Source of the DNA: Nannocystis pusilla
GTDB lineage: Bacteria; Myxococcota_A; Polyangia; Nannocystales; Nannocystaceae
Reading direction: 5' to 3'
NCBI RefSeq assembly: GCF_026626665.1
Contig: NZ_JAPNKE010000002.1
Coordinates: 9,072,001-9,136,000, forward strand
DNA: 64,000 nucleotides
Positions 1 to 9,466 of this stretch are shown in pieces. The notes under the pieces are model-generated. The model did no database searches, was not told the origin of the DNA, and was given only the letters and a program-made list of their open reading frames with translations. A program made the position numbers and the translations under genes. Each line of letters begins with the position of its first letter. Position 1 is the first letter of the stretch.

Positions 1-81
1 GTGCCGACCGGCCAGATTTGTCTCGAGAGCGGGGCGCTCGCGGGCCTGTCGGCGATCGAGGCGGCGCTCGCTCAGGGGTGA
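1..81 (+). CDS. 3' end of an unidentified gene
   Basis: The last 26 codons and a TGA stop of a gene that starts before the window. The frame ends ...GLSAIEAALAQG and has mostly G/C third positions, as real genes here do. It is too short to name. Two dyad repeats (151-170 and 247-266) lie between it and the convergent glycosylase gene. Confidence 0.4.
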   Translation: MPTGQICLESGALAGLSAIEAALAQG

Positions 82-150
82 ATTGCAGCCGCAATGGCGC
101 GGGCCGGAGCTGTCGGACGTGCTGGGGCAGGCGCGGGGGGATGGGTAGCG

Positions 151-266
151 ACATGTCCTTCGGGACATGAATCGACGTCCGCCGATGACGGGGCGCACGG
201 GCGGGCTGGCGGCGCGTCAGGAGCGGCGGGTCGTCGAATTGAACAAACATGTCCCGTGGGACATGT
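151..266. repeat. Two ACATGTCC-N4-GGACAKGY dyads
   Basis: Dyads at 151-170 (ACATGTCC TTCG GGACATGA) and 247-266 (ACATGTCC CGTG GGACATGT). The second lies 4 bp past the stop codon of the minus-strand glycosylase gene and could fold as a 9-bp hairpin in RNA. Both are perfect in the core and sit between convergent genes. Confidence 0.9.
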
Positions 267-270
267 GGTT

Positions 271-915
271 TCACGCGGCGCCGGCGCGCTGGCGGCGGTT
301 GGGGGCGAACGCGGTGACGAAGGCGGGGTGACGGGCGATGAGGTCGAGCGCGCGGGTGAGGAGGGTGCGGCCGGGTTCGACGCGGTGCCAGGTCGACGCG
401 CCGCTCGGGTGCGGCAGGCAGATCGCGTCGGCCTCGACGCCGTGCCAGTGGACCCGCCGGGCCGCGCCGATCACCTCCACGAGCGGGCCCTTGTGCCCGA
501 GGACTTGCTCGATCGCCACGCCGCCGACCGGGATCACCAGGCGCGGCTGCAAAATGTCGACCTCGCCGGCCAGGAACTGCTGACAGCGCGCCATCTCGTC
601 GCGGTCGGGCTTGCGGTCGCCGCCCCCGTTGGCCTTGCCCGGGAAGCAGCGGGCCACCGCCGACATGTACACGCTGTCGCGGAACTCCTGCTCGCTGACG
701 CCGGCCGCGGCCTCGAACCAGCGGAACAGGGTCTTGCCGGCCGTCCACGCGAACGGCCTGCCGAACCCGCCCTCGCGCGGTCCGGGCGCCTGACCGACGA
801 GCAGCACGGGCGTGACGATCGGCGGGCCGTGGACGACGGGGCCGATCATCGCGGGGCACGCCTTGCAGGCCTCCAGGCGCCGGTGCAGCACGGTCAGTCG
901 CGTTCGCGGGTCCAT
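271..915 (-). CDS. Uracil-DNA glycosylase family protein (Fe-S type)
   Basis: A 214-residue protein of the uracil-DNA glycosylase superfamily, which removes uracil from DNA at the start of base excision repair. Motif A is GQAPG at 41-45, followed by GRPF. The second catalytic motif is HPSG at 169-172. Four cysteines at 17, 20, 90 and 111 match the spacing of the iron-sulphur ligands of family 4/5 enzymes. The length is normal for those families. It starts at ATG 915 and has no operon partner: the next minus-strand gene upstream is unrelated and about 390 bp away. Which UDG family it belongs to cannot be settled by eye. Confidence 0.88.
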   Translation of the reverse strand: MDPRTRLTVLHRRLEACKACPAMIGPVVHGPPIVTPVLLVGQAPGPREGGFGRPFAWTAGKTLFRWFEAAAGVSEQEFRDSVYMSAVARCFPGKANGGGDRKPDRDEMARCQQFLAGEVDILQPRLVIPVGGVAIEQVLGHKGPLVEVIGAARRVHWHGVEADAICLPHPSGASTWHRVEPGRTLLTRALDLIARHPAFVTAFAPNRRQRAGAA

Positions 916-1283
916 CGTGGAGCGCTCTCGCGCCAGTCTGCGGCACGCGGCGGCGATCCGCCAGCGCAGGCGCGAGGACTCACGCGCGCGTGGCCGCCGC
1001 CGCGAGCGTCGAGACTTTTAAAAGAGAGAAGGAAGGAGAACGACGAGGTTGCCGCGAAGCCGAGCGTCGGCTCACCGGGGCTGTCGAGATGCGTGCCGCG
1101 AGGTCGGTGCGAGGGCGACTTCTGCAGGCCCGTCATGGCCGAGGCGAGGCAGGACTCCGGCGAAGCCTCGTGTGAGCGAAGAACGGTCTCCCATGTGATT
1201 CGGATGTTCGCAGCCTTCGTTCGCGGCGACCTGGCTCGTGCGAGGGCAATGCATTCAGCGATGTATACCGAGCGAGGCCGCTC
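916..1283. other. Intergenic region without a recognised gene
   Basis: About 370 bp. Purine-rich sequence at 1019-1046 looks like a ribosome binding site (GGAAGGAG) on the plus strand, but no convincing reading frame follows it. Nothing else is recognised. Confidence 0.5.
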
Positions 1284-1301
1284 CTCCTATGATGATAGGA
1301 G
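1284..1301. terminator. Hairpin directly after a stop codon
   Basis: Perfect inverted repeat CTCCTAT-GATG-ATAGGAG, 7-bp stem and 4-nt loop. It directly follows the TAA (1302-1304) of the minus-strand membrane protein gene. There is no T-tract, so it is a candidate terminator or 3'-end stabiliser. Confidence 0.55.
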
Positions 1302-2670
1302 TTACTCGGCTGGGAAGGGCCACCACGGGTCGGCGACGAACAGCTTGCCCGGGGCGCGCTGGAACAGCCAGGCGCCGTACAGCTGGAGGGCGGCGGAGAC
1401 GAGCACGAGGGGCAAGAACCACCGGCTGCGCGCCGCCGCCGGCGACCAGCAGGACCAGCACGAACGGTAGGAAGTCGAGGGCGAAGCGGTAGGAGAACTG
1501 GACCTGGCCGCTGTTTTGATAGAGGAGCGCCGGCACTGCGACCGCGAGCGCCGCGAGCACGAGGCCGCGGCGCTGCGGCAGCGGGTCGCGGGCGTTCAGC
1601 AGGCACAGCAGCCACGGCGAGGCCAGCAGCAGGCCCATGCCGTGGATCGACCAGCGCACGTGCAGCGGCGACAGCTGGACCTGCGGCCACAACCACAGCA
1701 TGCACTCGAGGTTGCGCCACAAGTAGTGCAGGCCGAACATGCCGTGGGTCTGGATCCGCTCTTGCCAGCGGATCTCGAGGTAGCGATGGCCGAACTCGAA
1801 GATGTCGTCGAAGCGGGCCCAGTTGAACCATGCCAGCGCGCCGCCGATCAGCATCAGCGGAACGAAGAATCGCAGCAGCGCGGCCGGGCGGCGATCGACC
1901 CGCCACCACTCGAGCAGATAGAACGGGGCCGCGAACGCGACCTGCGGGCGACAGGCGGCGGCCAGGCCGAGCCACAGACCGGCGCCCGCGGGTCGGGCGG
2001 CGTTCCAGGCGGCGCCGAGGTGCAGCACGAGGAACAGGTCGGCGAGGATCTGCGCGGTGAACCACACGCTGCCGTGGGCGGCGACGAAGCAGGCCGGGCT
2101 GGCGAAGGCCCAGGCGACGCAGGCGAGCAGGTGCTCGCGCGGGCGGCCGGGGCGGACGCGCTCGAACAGGCGCAGCAGCAGGGCGGGGATCAGCGCGCCG
2201 ACGATCACCGTGAGCAGGATGTCGGGGAAGCCGAGGCCCCACAGCGCGACGCCCGGGAGCATGACGAGCGCTGGACCTGGCGGAAAGGTCACGTACCAGG
2301 TGCCGCCGCGCGCGGCCACCTGCGCCAGCGGGACGTCGTGGACGCTGCCGTCGGTGGCGCGGAAGGTCTCGACGCGCTCGCGCCGGCGCTTGGCGACGCA
2401 GGCCTGGGTGCGGCACGGGAAGCCGCGCAGGACGGTGCCGTCCTTGAGGGTGAGGCTGTGAACGCGGCCCCAGTCGTCGTAGGCCTTCGGGTAGCCCGGC
2501 GGCTCGCCCGGCAGCGCGAGCCGGCCCTCGAGCCAGCCCTGGGCCATGTGCGCGAAGTGATTGTTGGCGCTCGGCTGCAGCAGGTCCTTGCCGGCGAGCA
2601 CCGCGAGCACCGCGAAGGCGACGGCGAAGACGGCGATGGCGCGGAGCCGGGTCACGGGCGCGCGGAGCAT
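1302..2670 (-). CDS. Polytopic membrane protein, glycosyltransferase-like (one frameshift)
   Basis: An integral membrane protein of about 455 residues starting at MLRAPVTRLR (ATG 2670). After the first membrane helix comes a loop with NNHFAHMAQGWLEGRL, a pattern seen in membrane proteins of the mannosyl/arabinosyltransferase superfamily. Many more helices follow. The reading frame changes near 1433-1445 in a GCC/GGC run. After the shift the frame reads FLPLVLVSAALQLYGAWLF and ends PWWPFPAE at TAA 1302. Without the shift the end is Arg/Pro-rich nonsense, so the shift is probably a one-base assembly error. A degenerate dyad repeat lies at 2275-2294. The substrate is unknown. Confidence 0.75.
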
Positions 2671-2728
2671 AGCAAGCCGCGGCGCCGCCAGGGGCGCGGG
2701 GCGGGCGCTCGTGAGAGGCGCGACGGAT

Positions 2729-2918
2729 GCCGCGGGCGTCGGTCGTGAGGTCCGTCGGTCGCAGGCAGATCGGCGTGGTCGAGCCACCTCGAGGCCACGC
2801 GACTGAGTCGGCGGGGACGCACGTCGGCCGCGGGCGTCGGCTGCGAGGTTCGTCGGTCGCAGGCAGATCGGCGTGGTCGAGCTAACTTCGCGGCCGTGGC
2901 GACTGAGTCGGCCGTGAC
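2729..2918. repeat. Two tandem copies of a ~92-bp sequence
   Basis: Copy 1 at 2729-2819 and copy 2 at 2827-2918, period 98 bp, about 85% alike by eye. Both contain GTCGGTCGCAGGCAGATCGG and GCGACTGAGTCGGC. They fill the gap between the membrane protein start (2670) and the kinase stop (3010). No coding sense is seen. Confidence 0.8.
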
Positions 2919-3009
2919 GCCACAGGACTCTCACGTGCCGAGGTCGACGATGGGAAAGACCCGCGTCGCTCCATGGTGACGCCAGAGAGCGCCGCGGTGC
3001 CGTTGTCGT

Positions 3010-4842
3010 TCAGCGGCCCGGGTTGACCTTGACCGTCTCGGCGGGGGCGTTGACGCTGGGCTGCGGCTGCGGCGGGTCTTGCGAGCGACTGAGCTTGCAC
3101 GCGCCGCCGAGCAGCGCGCCGATCACCGTCGCCGCGACGGCGCAGCGGACGTACGCCGCGCGGACGTGGCCGCGCTCGGCGAACACCTCGGCGATGAGGC
3201 CGTGCTGGATCCGCTTCAGCTCGGTGAGGAAGCGCTGGGCCGGCCGCGGGCCGCGGACCGTGCGGTCGCGGACGAAGCTCTCGGGGCGGCCGCGGACCAT
3301 CGCGCGGAGGATGACCAGCATCAGCTCGTCGCGCCAGAACGGCTCGCGGATGCTCTTGCAGCGGTTGCCGTAGTTGTCGCGCCGCGACAGGCTGACGCGA
3401 TCGAGGCGGCATGGTTGATCCTGCAACGAACCGACCAGGTGGCTGAGCGCGTCGACCTGGTCGTGGCGGCCGGTGAGGATGTAATAAAAAATCGCGCCGA
3501 GGGCGTAGACGTCGTGGGCCTCGCCGAGGGGGCGCACGATCTCGAGGTGGCGGCCGTTGGTGTTCGGCTGGGTGCCGCTGAAATAGGCGTGGCGGTGGCC
3601 CGGCTGGCCGTCGATCTTCTGGATGACGATGTCGCGCTCGTGCAGGTAATCGTGCGGGTCGGCGATCAGGTCGTGCTCGTAGATCGAGGCGGCCGACTGC
3701 TCGAGGCTGTCGGGCACGCGGAAGCGGCTCTGCGGGGCGTCGAAGTCGAGCTGGCAGCCGATCGCCTGCCGGCGATGCCGCGCCTCGGGCGACAGATACG
3801 GCAGCTTGGTGGTCGCCATGCTGGTGTCGGCGTCCTCGTACCACGAGCGCGTCAGGGTCTCCTTGTCGGACAGGCCGAAGTCGATGACGCAGATCTCGGT
3901 GCAGAGGTTGGCGGCCTGGTCGAGCTGACGCGTCAGCGGCTCGTCGGCGAAGGCGGCGCCGCGCAGGTCGCCCGGGGCGTGGCGGATCATGATGTTGTCG
4001 GGCGCGAGGTCCTTGTGCACGACCTTCTTCTCGCCGTGCAGCCAGGCGACGGCCTCGGCGATCTGCACCATCAGGTGGATCTTCTCGAGCAGCCGCACCT
4101 TCTGCTCGATCATCCGCTGGCGCGACCGCGGGGGCAGCATGCCGAAGTAGTGCAGCGCCCGCTCGCCGGCGCCCAGCGGGATCCCGTGCTGCTTCTCGCG
4201 GTAGGCCGCGTAGTCGCCGAGGCTCATGTCGAGCGACTCCATCACCATCGCCTCGCGCAGGACGAAGTTGACGATCGTGCCGACGCCGGCGAAGGTGTCG
4301 TCGTCGTTGGTGCAGCACGGCTTGGCCCGCGGGCCGTGGAGCTCGTGCCCGCGCTGGTGGACGAACTCGGCGCTGAGCTCGTACTCGCACTTGCTGCAGC
4401 GGAGCGCCGGGAACTCGCGCGTGGGCGGGTCGAAGCGCTGCAGCGGCAGGTTGCAGCCCCGCGGGCAGCGCGGGTGGTAGAGCGTGCCGCAGCCGCACAT
4501 CACCAGCGGACCTAGATGAATGACGTCGAGGATCGGCGCGACGCCCTGCAGCGGGCCGCTGGCGAACTCGCGGTTGAGCGCGACCTCCTGGCTGAACAGC
4601 AATTCGGCCCGGCGGTCGGCGTGGTCGTGAAGCACCTTGATGGCGACGCTGCGCGACTCGCGACCGACGATCGTCTGCTGGGCGGCGAAGACCTTGGCGA
4701 ACCGGCCGGAGCCGAGCAGGCTGGGCCGATGCCCCGCGCCGCTGCCCGGGGGGACGCGCACCAGATCGTACGCGACCTGCGACGGCAGGGTGAGGCGAGA
4801 CCGCTGGAGCGTGACGACGGGGCTGAGGGCTGGCTGGTTCAT
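3010..4842 (-). CDS. Ser/Thr protein kinase with Cys-rich (zinc-ribbon-like) insert
   Basis: A 610-residue protein starting at MNQPALSPVV (ATG 4842). It has a kinase fold: ATP loop LGSGRFAKVF at 43-52, invariant Lys 69 in VAIKV, catalytic loop HKDLAPDN at 276-283 and DFG at 321-323. Between the N-lobe and the rest of the kinase is an insert with cysteines at 116, 118, 126, 130, 149, 152, 176 and 177, in CxC and CxxC pairs, which suggests bound zinc. The C terminus has one membrane helix (AVAATVIGALLGGA) and a Pro-rich tail. The catalytic loop has Ala-Pro where most kinases have Lys-Pro. A second kinase gene follows on the same strand 62 bp upstream, so the two may be co-transcribed. Confidence 0.88.
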   Translation of the reverse strand: MNQPALSPVVTLQRSRLTLPSQVAYDLVRVPPGSGAGHRPSLLGSGRFAKVFAAQQTIVGRESRSVAIKVLHDHADRRAELLFSQEVALNREFASGPLQGVAPILDVIHLGPLVMCGCGTLYHPRCPRGCNLPLQRFDPPTREFPALRCSKCEYELSAEFVHQRGHELHGPRAKPCCTNDDDTFAGVGTIVNFVLREAMVMESLDMSLGDYAAYREKQHGIPLGAGERALHYFGMLPPRSRQRMIEQKVRLLEKIHLMVQIAEAVAWLHGEKKVVHKDLAPDNIMIRHAPGDLRGAAFADEPLTRQLDQAANLCTEICVIDFGLSDKETLTRSWYEDADTSMATTKLPYLSPEARHRRQAIGCQLDFDAPQSRFRVPDSLEQSAASIYEHDLIADPHDYLHERDIVIQKIDGQPGHRHAYFSGTQPNTNGRHLEIVRPLGEAHDVYALGAIFYYILTGRHDQVDALSHLVGSLQDQPCRLDRVSLSRRDNYGNRCKSIREPFWRDELMLVILRAMVRGRPESFVRDRTVRGPRPAQRFLTELKRIQHGLIAEVFAERGHVRAAYVRCAVAATVIGALLGGACKLSRSQDPPQPQPSVNAPAETVKVNPGR

Positions 4843-4904
4843 GAGGACCTCGGCGCTCCGAGGCGGGAGACGGAGGATGGATCGAGGTGCCGAACGGGCA
4901 ATCG

Positions 4905-6391
4905 CTAGCGGGGACCGCGTTCGATGCAGATGCATTCGAGGTGGTACGAGCGCGTCAGCTCGTGATGCGCGACCAGGACGACGAGCAGGTGCGCGTCGCG
5001 CGGGGCGATCACGGTGAGCGCAGGATGTGCGATCCGGACGACCCATCGATCGTCCTGGCGCAGGCCGACGAGGGGCTCGATGCGCTGGACCTGATGGCGC
5101 CGGTGGCCGACGTCGAAGGCGTGCGGCACCGACCCGTCGCCGATCAGCAATCGCTCGCGGCGCGAGCTCGGTTGACGCGCGTCGCCGTAGAGCGAGGCCC
5201 GCGTCGACGGATCGACGGCCCCCTCACAATGAATGCATAGAGCGCCGCCTGCGCAAGTCGCCAGCAGCGGCGCCGGCAACAGGCCCTCGATGGTGGAGAG
5301 CGCGAGTCGACGCGGGCCGCGGCCGGTGATGGGCATGCTGGTGGTGCGCAGGGTCAGCCGCTCCCCCGTCGCCAGCTCCTGCTCGAGCTCGAGGGTGTGC
5401 GCGAGGTCGATGCGCGTGGGCTCGGCGCCGGCGGCCGGAGGCGGGGACCGACCCGCGGGCCCAGGTCGTCGCTCGTGCGCACCGGCGGCGGAGCGAGCGA
5501 GACGCCGCGCTCGTGGAAGTGGCGGGCGACGGCCTCGGGGCCGCCGCAGCCGCGGCTGCGCGCGTAGGTCCACAGCGCCTCGCCGAGGGCGTCGATCGAG
5601 CGCGGACGCAGCTTGGGGTCGAGCGCCAGGCAGGCGCCGACGAGGTCGCCGAGGGCGGGCGGAGCCTCGGGGCACAGGCCGCGCAGCGGCGGCACCGCGG
5701 CGCGCCACTGCTCGCGCTTGAACGGGTGAACGCCGGTCGCCAGCTCGAACAGGATCAGCGCGGCGGCGTAGACGTCGACGGTGCGGTCGAGCTCCTGGCC
5801 CGCGAGCTGCTCGGGGGCCATGTACGCGATGTTGCCGCGGACGATCGCGGGGTCGGTGGCGACGCGGCGCACGTTGGCGCGGGCGATCCCGAAGTCGATG
5901 ACGCGGACCCGGCCGCGCTCGTCGAGCATCAAGTTGGACAGCGAGACGTCGCGGTGGATCAGGTGGAGCGGGCGGCCGCCCTGCTGCAGCTCGTGGGCCG
6001 CGTGCAGGCCGTCGCAGGCCTGGGCCACCAGGGCGGCGGCGACCGCCAGCGGCAACTTCCGCGTGCCGGCGCGCCGGAGCAGGTTGACGAGGTTGATGCC
6101 GTGGATCCGCTCGAGCGCGACGAACAGGCGCCCGTCGTGTTCGCCGACCTCGTAGACGGTGACGACATTGGGGTGATTGACGAGCGCCGTCAGCTGCGCC
6201 TCGTCGAGCAGCATGAGCCGGAGGTCCTCGCCCATCGGCTCCTCGACGCGGATCACCTTGAGCGCGACCTCGCGGCGGAACCCGCCCGGGCCGGTCTGCT
6301 GGGCGAGATAGACCGAGCCCATGCCGCCCTGGCCGAGCAGGCCCGAAAGCTGGTAGCGGCCGAAATACTGCGCTGGGTATGCATCCGCCAT
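4905..6391 (-). CDS. Ser/Thr protein kinase with novel C-terminal domain (one frameshift)
   Basis: The kinase starts at ATG 6391. It has the P-loop GQGGMGSVY at 20-28, Lys 45 in VALKVI, HRDVSLSN at 146-153, DFG at 166-168 and APEQ in the activation segment. The kinase frame runs into Ser/Arg-rich nonsense near 5440-5460. The neighbouring frame then continues sensibly (TRIDLAHTLELEQELATG...) to a TAG at 4905. I read this as one gene with a single-base error. The C-terminal ~165 residues hold CxxC (CIHC) and a beta-rich segment ending HHELTRSYHLECI; I do not recognise this domain. No membrane helix is seen. Confidence 0.82.
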
Positions 6392-6498
6392 GATCGCACG
6401 ATACGCGGCTTATGGCCCCTTCGAGAAACCTTTGCACCGTTCGCAACGGTGTCAAATCGCGTCGCGGCACAACGGCCGTCCATGGGCCGCCCGCGGCG

Positions 6499-7406
6499 TC
6501 AGAAGCGGCCGGACACGGTGAGGCCGGCGAAGCCCGGGGCGATGCGCAGGTGCGGCTGCTCCGGGCGGGCGCCGCTGCGCGACCGCCTGTGATCGCGGGC
6601 GCCGACGACGGTCAGCGGGACGCCGATCGCCAGGCCGGCGAGACCGCCGACGAGGCCGACCGCGAGCATCGATTCGGCGCCGTCACGCCGTTCCGCGAGG
6701 GCGGCGGTATAGGCGGGGTCGGTGGCGGGATCGGCGGTCTGCGCGGCGTCGACCCGCGCGGCGAGCGTGGCCCCCGAGACGAGCAGCGCGGCCCCGGCGA
6801 CGCCCAGGCCGAGGAACACGCCGCCGGCCGCGAGCTCGGCGCGGCCGCGACGTTGCAGCTGCAACCGTTCGCGACGCTGTTCCACGCGGCGATCGAGCTG
6901 GCCGGCGAGGTCGAGGACGCGGGGCACGACCGCGGCGGGCACCAGGGCCTGCTCGGGGGCCTGGGCGGCCTTTCGCGCCCTGTCCGCGAGGGCCCCGGCG
7001 GTGTCGAGCTGGCGCGCTCCGGCGCGGTCGTCGACGAGCTGGAGGTCGGCGGCGGCGAGGAAGAGGACGGGATCGCCGAGCGCTTCGGCGGCGCCGCGCA
7101 CCAGCTCGGCGGCGTCGACGGTGCGCCCGGCCGCGACCATCTCGGCGCTGACGGTGAGCAGTCGATCACGCCGGGCCGCGGCCTCGACGAGGCGCGGGTC
7201 GATCTGCGGCGCGCGCGGGTCTTGCGAGTGACGCGGGCCGCAGCGGCCCTTCTTTTTGCACACGAGCGCCTGGCGCGGGGCCGGGGCGCCGGGTCCGGGG
7301 TCGCGGCATCGGCCGGGGCGGCGGCCGGTGGGGCCGTCTTCGCCGGGGGACGCGGCCAGTCGTCGGCGGGGGCGAGGCAGAGGAGCAGCGAGAGCAGGAT
7401 GGACAT
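6499..7406 (-). CDS. Secreted or envelope protein of unknown function (one frameshift)
   Basis: Begins MSILLSLLLCLAPADDW (ATG 7406, preceded by GGAGAACC as ribosome binding site), a signal peptide followed by an Ala/Pro-rich linker. The frame must change near 7280-7295, in a C/G run, to continue as QALVCKKKGRCGPRHS and on to the stop at 6499. The mature part has a helical segment of about 130 residues, then two membrane helices (LAAGGVFLGLGVAGAALLV and SMLAVGLVGGLAGLAIGV). It lies 41 bp downstream of the cytochrome lipoprotein gene on the same strand, so the two probably form an operon. Family not recognised. Confidence 0.65.
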
Positions 7407-7447
7407 GATTGGTTCTCCGGAGCGGGAGGAAAGATCGGTGCGACGCA

Positions 7448-9187
7448 TCACCCGGGATCGATGCCTTCGGGGCACTCGCGGGTGCTGCCGAGCTTGAGGA
7501 CGCAGGCGGCGGCGGCGAAGCCGTTCTCGAAGGCGTCGCGGCGGAGGGTGCTGCGGTCGAGGCCGACCAGGCCCTCGAGGCGGCTCAGGTTCTTGAGCAG
7601 CTCGTCGCGGGAGATGCCGAACTCGGCGGCGGCGCGGCGCAGGTCGACGTCGAGCTCGAAGGCGATGTGGGCGGCCATGACGGGTTCGTAGCCGCCGACT
7701 CGCCCGGCCGAGCCGGTCTTCGCCAGGCTGGCGGCGAAGGTCTCGATGTCGCGCTGCTGTGCCCGGTCGAACACGTCCTGCGGCGCGTAGAGCTTGGCGA
7801 TCTGCTCCTGCTGGGCGGCGTCGAAGACGGTGTTGCTCTCGGCGTAGGCGCGGATCTCGTCGGTGGCGCGTCGCATGCCCTCGCTGTGACAGCTCATGCA
7901 GCTGAGGCCGTTGATGACCTCGGGCTCCTCGGAGACCTCGCCGTCGTGGACGATGGCGATCGGGGCGCGATCGATGCGAGCGCCGGCGCCGTCGACGATC
8001 ATGTAGCCCTGGAGACCGTTGGGCAGGGTGAAGATGATCTCGCCGCCGTCCTCGACGAAGTCGAGCGGTCGGACGATGATGTCCTTCTCGTCCTCGTTGT
8101 CGGCGAAGTCGTAGCTGAGCCAGTAGGCGCGGTAATCGGCGCTCGGGACCTGGTGACGCTCGATCACCCGGTTGGACCGCGAGACCTTCGAGTCGCGGAA
8201 GCCGGCGCGCAGCACCTCGTCGTGGTCGAGCTCGAGCTCCGCGAGGATGTTGGCGTCGACGTCGACGCCGAGCTCGCCCTCGAGCTCGGCGCGGGTGCCC
8301 GGGATGCCGAGGACGGTGTGGTAGAGCGGCGGCTGCGAGGCGGCCTCGATGAACCAGTCGCCCTTGACCGAGAACAGCTCGACCTCGGCGGCTTGCTGGA
8401 TCTTCCGCGCGTCGTCGGAGCGGAAGGCGATCGCGTACGGGTCGGCGGCGGTGATCTGGGCCCAGGTGTCGGCGGTCCAGCCGTAGTCGACGAGGTCGAT
8501 GCGGTAGATCGTGCGGGCCTCGTCGATCGCCTCGGGCACGCGGATGGTCGGCGCGAGCGAGAGGTGGTTTATCAGCTTGGCGAAGGCGTGGCGGTAGCCC
8601 TCGAGCTGCTCCTCGCAGAAGCCGGCGCTGTGGAGGTGGGCGAAGGTGACGTAGCGGGTGGTCCGCTGGCGCGCCGAGTCGAGCAGGGTGAGGTCGGCGA
8701 GGATCTCGGCGAGCACGTCGTCGTGGACGACGAACTCGTTGTCGAGGCAGCCGGGCTTCTGCGTGAGCTCGACGTCCTCGGCCGCCTCCTCGGCGGGGGT
8801 GCACACGTCGATCCAGCGCTCGATCGTGGCCTGCTCGTCGGCCGGCAGGTCGTCGGCGCCGACGGGCATCTCGCCGCGGGCGATCCGCTGGAACAGCAGG
8901 GAGTCGGCGGCGGCGCCCCGCACGACGTAGCCGTCGGCGATGAGGCCGTCGAGGTCGCTGACGCCGCCGAACTTGCCCTGGGTCTGGCCGCCGTCGTGGC
9001 AGGCGCCGCAGCGGGCCCGCAAGATGCCCTCGGTGGCGGCGCGGGTCTCGATGCACTCGGGGGTGACGAGGCCGGGGTCGTCGGCGGCGCCGGAGGTGTC
9101 GCCGCCCTCGCCGGCGGGCGGCGTCGGCAGGTTGCAGGCGGCGGCGAGGAGCAGCAAGGACGAGACGCGGGCGAGCGGGCGGATCAT
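7448..9187 (-). CDS. Cytochrome-c-type lipoprotein with two CxxCH haem motifs
   Basis: A 579-residue exported lipoprotein: signal peptide with lipobox LAAAC (Cys 18). Haem-binding motifs are CGACH at 60-64, in a segment resembling the Planctomycete-type cytochrome C domain (PSCyt1), and CMSCH at 430-434. The middle region is not recognised. Redox or electron-transfer work at the cell surface is inferred from the motifs. The start is ATG 9187; its Shine-Dalgarno (GGAGTT on the minus strand) sits inside the first unit of the repeat array at 9189-9466, an unusual arrangement. It is probably co-transcribed with the gene at 6499-7406. Confidence 0.85.
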   Translation of the reverse strand: MIRPLARVSSLLLLAAACNLPTPPAGEGGDTSGAADDPGLVTPECIETRAATEGILRARCGACHDGGQTQGKFGGVSDLDGLIADGYVVRGAAADSLLFQRIARGEMPVGADDLPADEQATIERWIDVCTPAEEAAEDVELTQKPGCLDNEFVVHDDVLAEILADLTLLDSARQRTTRYVTFAHLHSAGFCEEQLEGYRHAFAKLINHLSLAPTIRVPEAIDEARTIYRIDLVDYGWTADTWAQITAADPYAIAFRSDDARKIQQAAEVELFSVKGDWFIEAASQPPLYHTVLGIPGTRAELEGELGVDVDANILAELELDHDEVLRAGFRDSKVSRSNRVIERHQVPSADYRAYWLSYDFADNEDEKDIIVRPLDFVEDGGEIIFTLPNGLQGYMIVDGAGARIDRAPIAIVHDGEVSEEPEVINGLSCMSCHSEGMRRATDEIRAYAESNTVFDAAQQEQIAKLYAPQDVFDRAQQRDIETFAASLAKTGSAGRVGGYEPVMAAHIAFELDVDLRRAAAEFGISRDELLKNLSRLEGLVGLDRSTLRRDAFENGFAAAACVLKLGSTRECPEGIDPG

Positions 9188-9188
9188 G

Positions 9189-9466
9189 GGAACTCCTTCG
9201 GGACAGGAATGAAGGGACAGGCCGGCGGTCGGGCGAGCATCGGCCGGAAAATCTTCGAGACAGGTAAGAAAGGACAGGTCTCGGGCCAGGGGGAGTGAGT
9301 CGCCGGTGGCCGAGGTTACTTTTGAGACATGATCGAAGGGACAGGTCGTGCGGTGGCGCCGGTCGGGCCGGCGGTCGAGGTGCCGGGGGATAGGAACGAA
9401 AGGACAGGTCACGCGGTGGCGCCGGTCGGGGGCCGCATATTTGGGGACATGAATGAAAGGACAGGT
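9189..9466. repeat. Five-fold array of 14-bp-spaced ACAKGW pairs upstream of the cytochrome gene
   Basis: Pairs of hexamers 14 bp apart start at 9203/9217, 9260/9274, 9327/9341, 9390/9404 and 9447/9461. Each pair has the form ACAKGA-N8-ACAGGT. The pairs recur every 57-67 bp. Units 3-5 share GCGGTGGCGCCGGTCGGG between pairs. The array fills the gap between the TPR gene stop (9466) and the cytochrome lipoprotein start (9187) and would lie in the leader of the latter. Confidence 0.9.

Noticed and set aside
9189-9466. Possible CRISPR array
   Set aside because: The repeated pairs are short and imperfect, the sequence between them is itself repeated, and there are no cas genes nearby.
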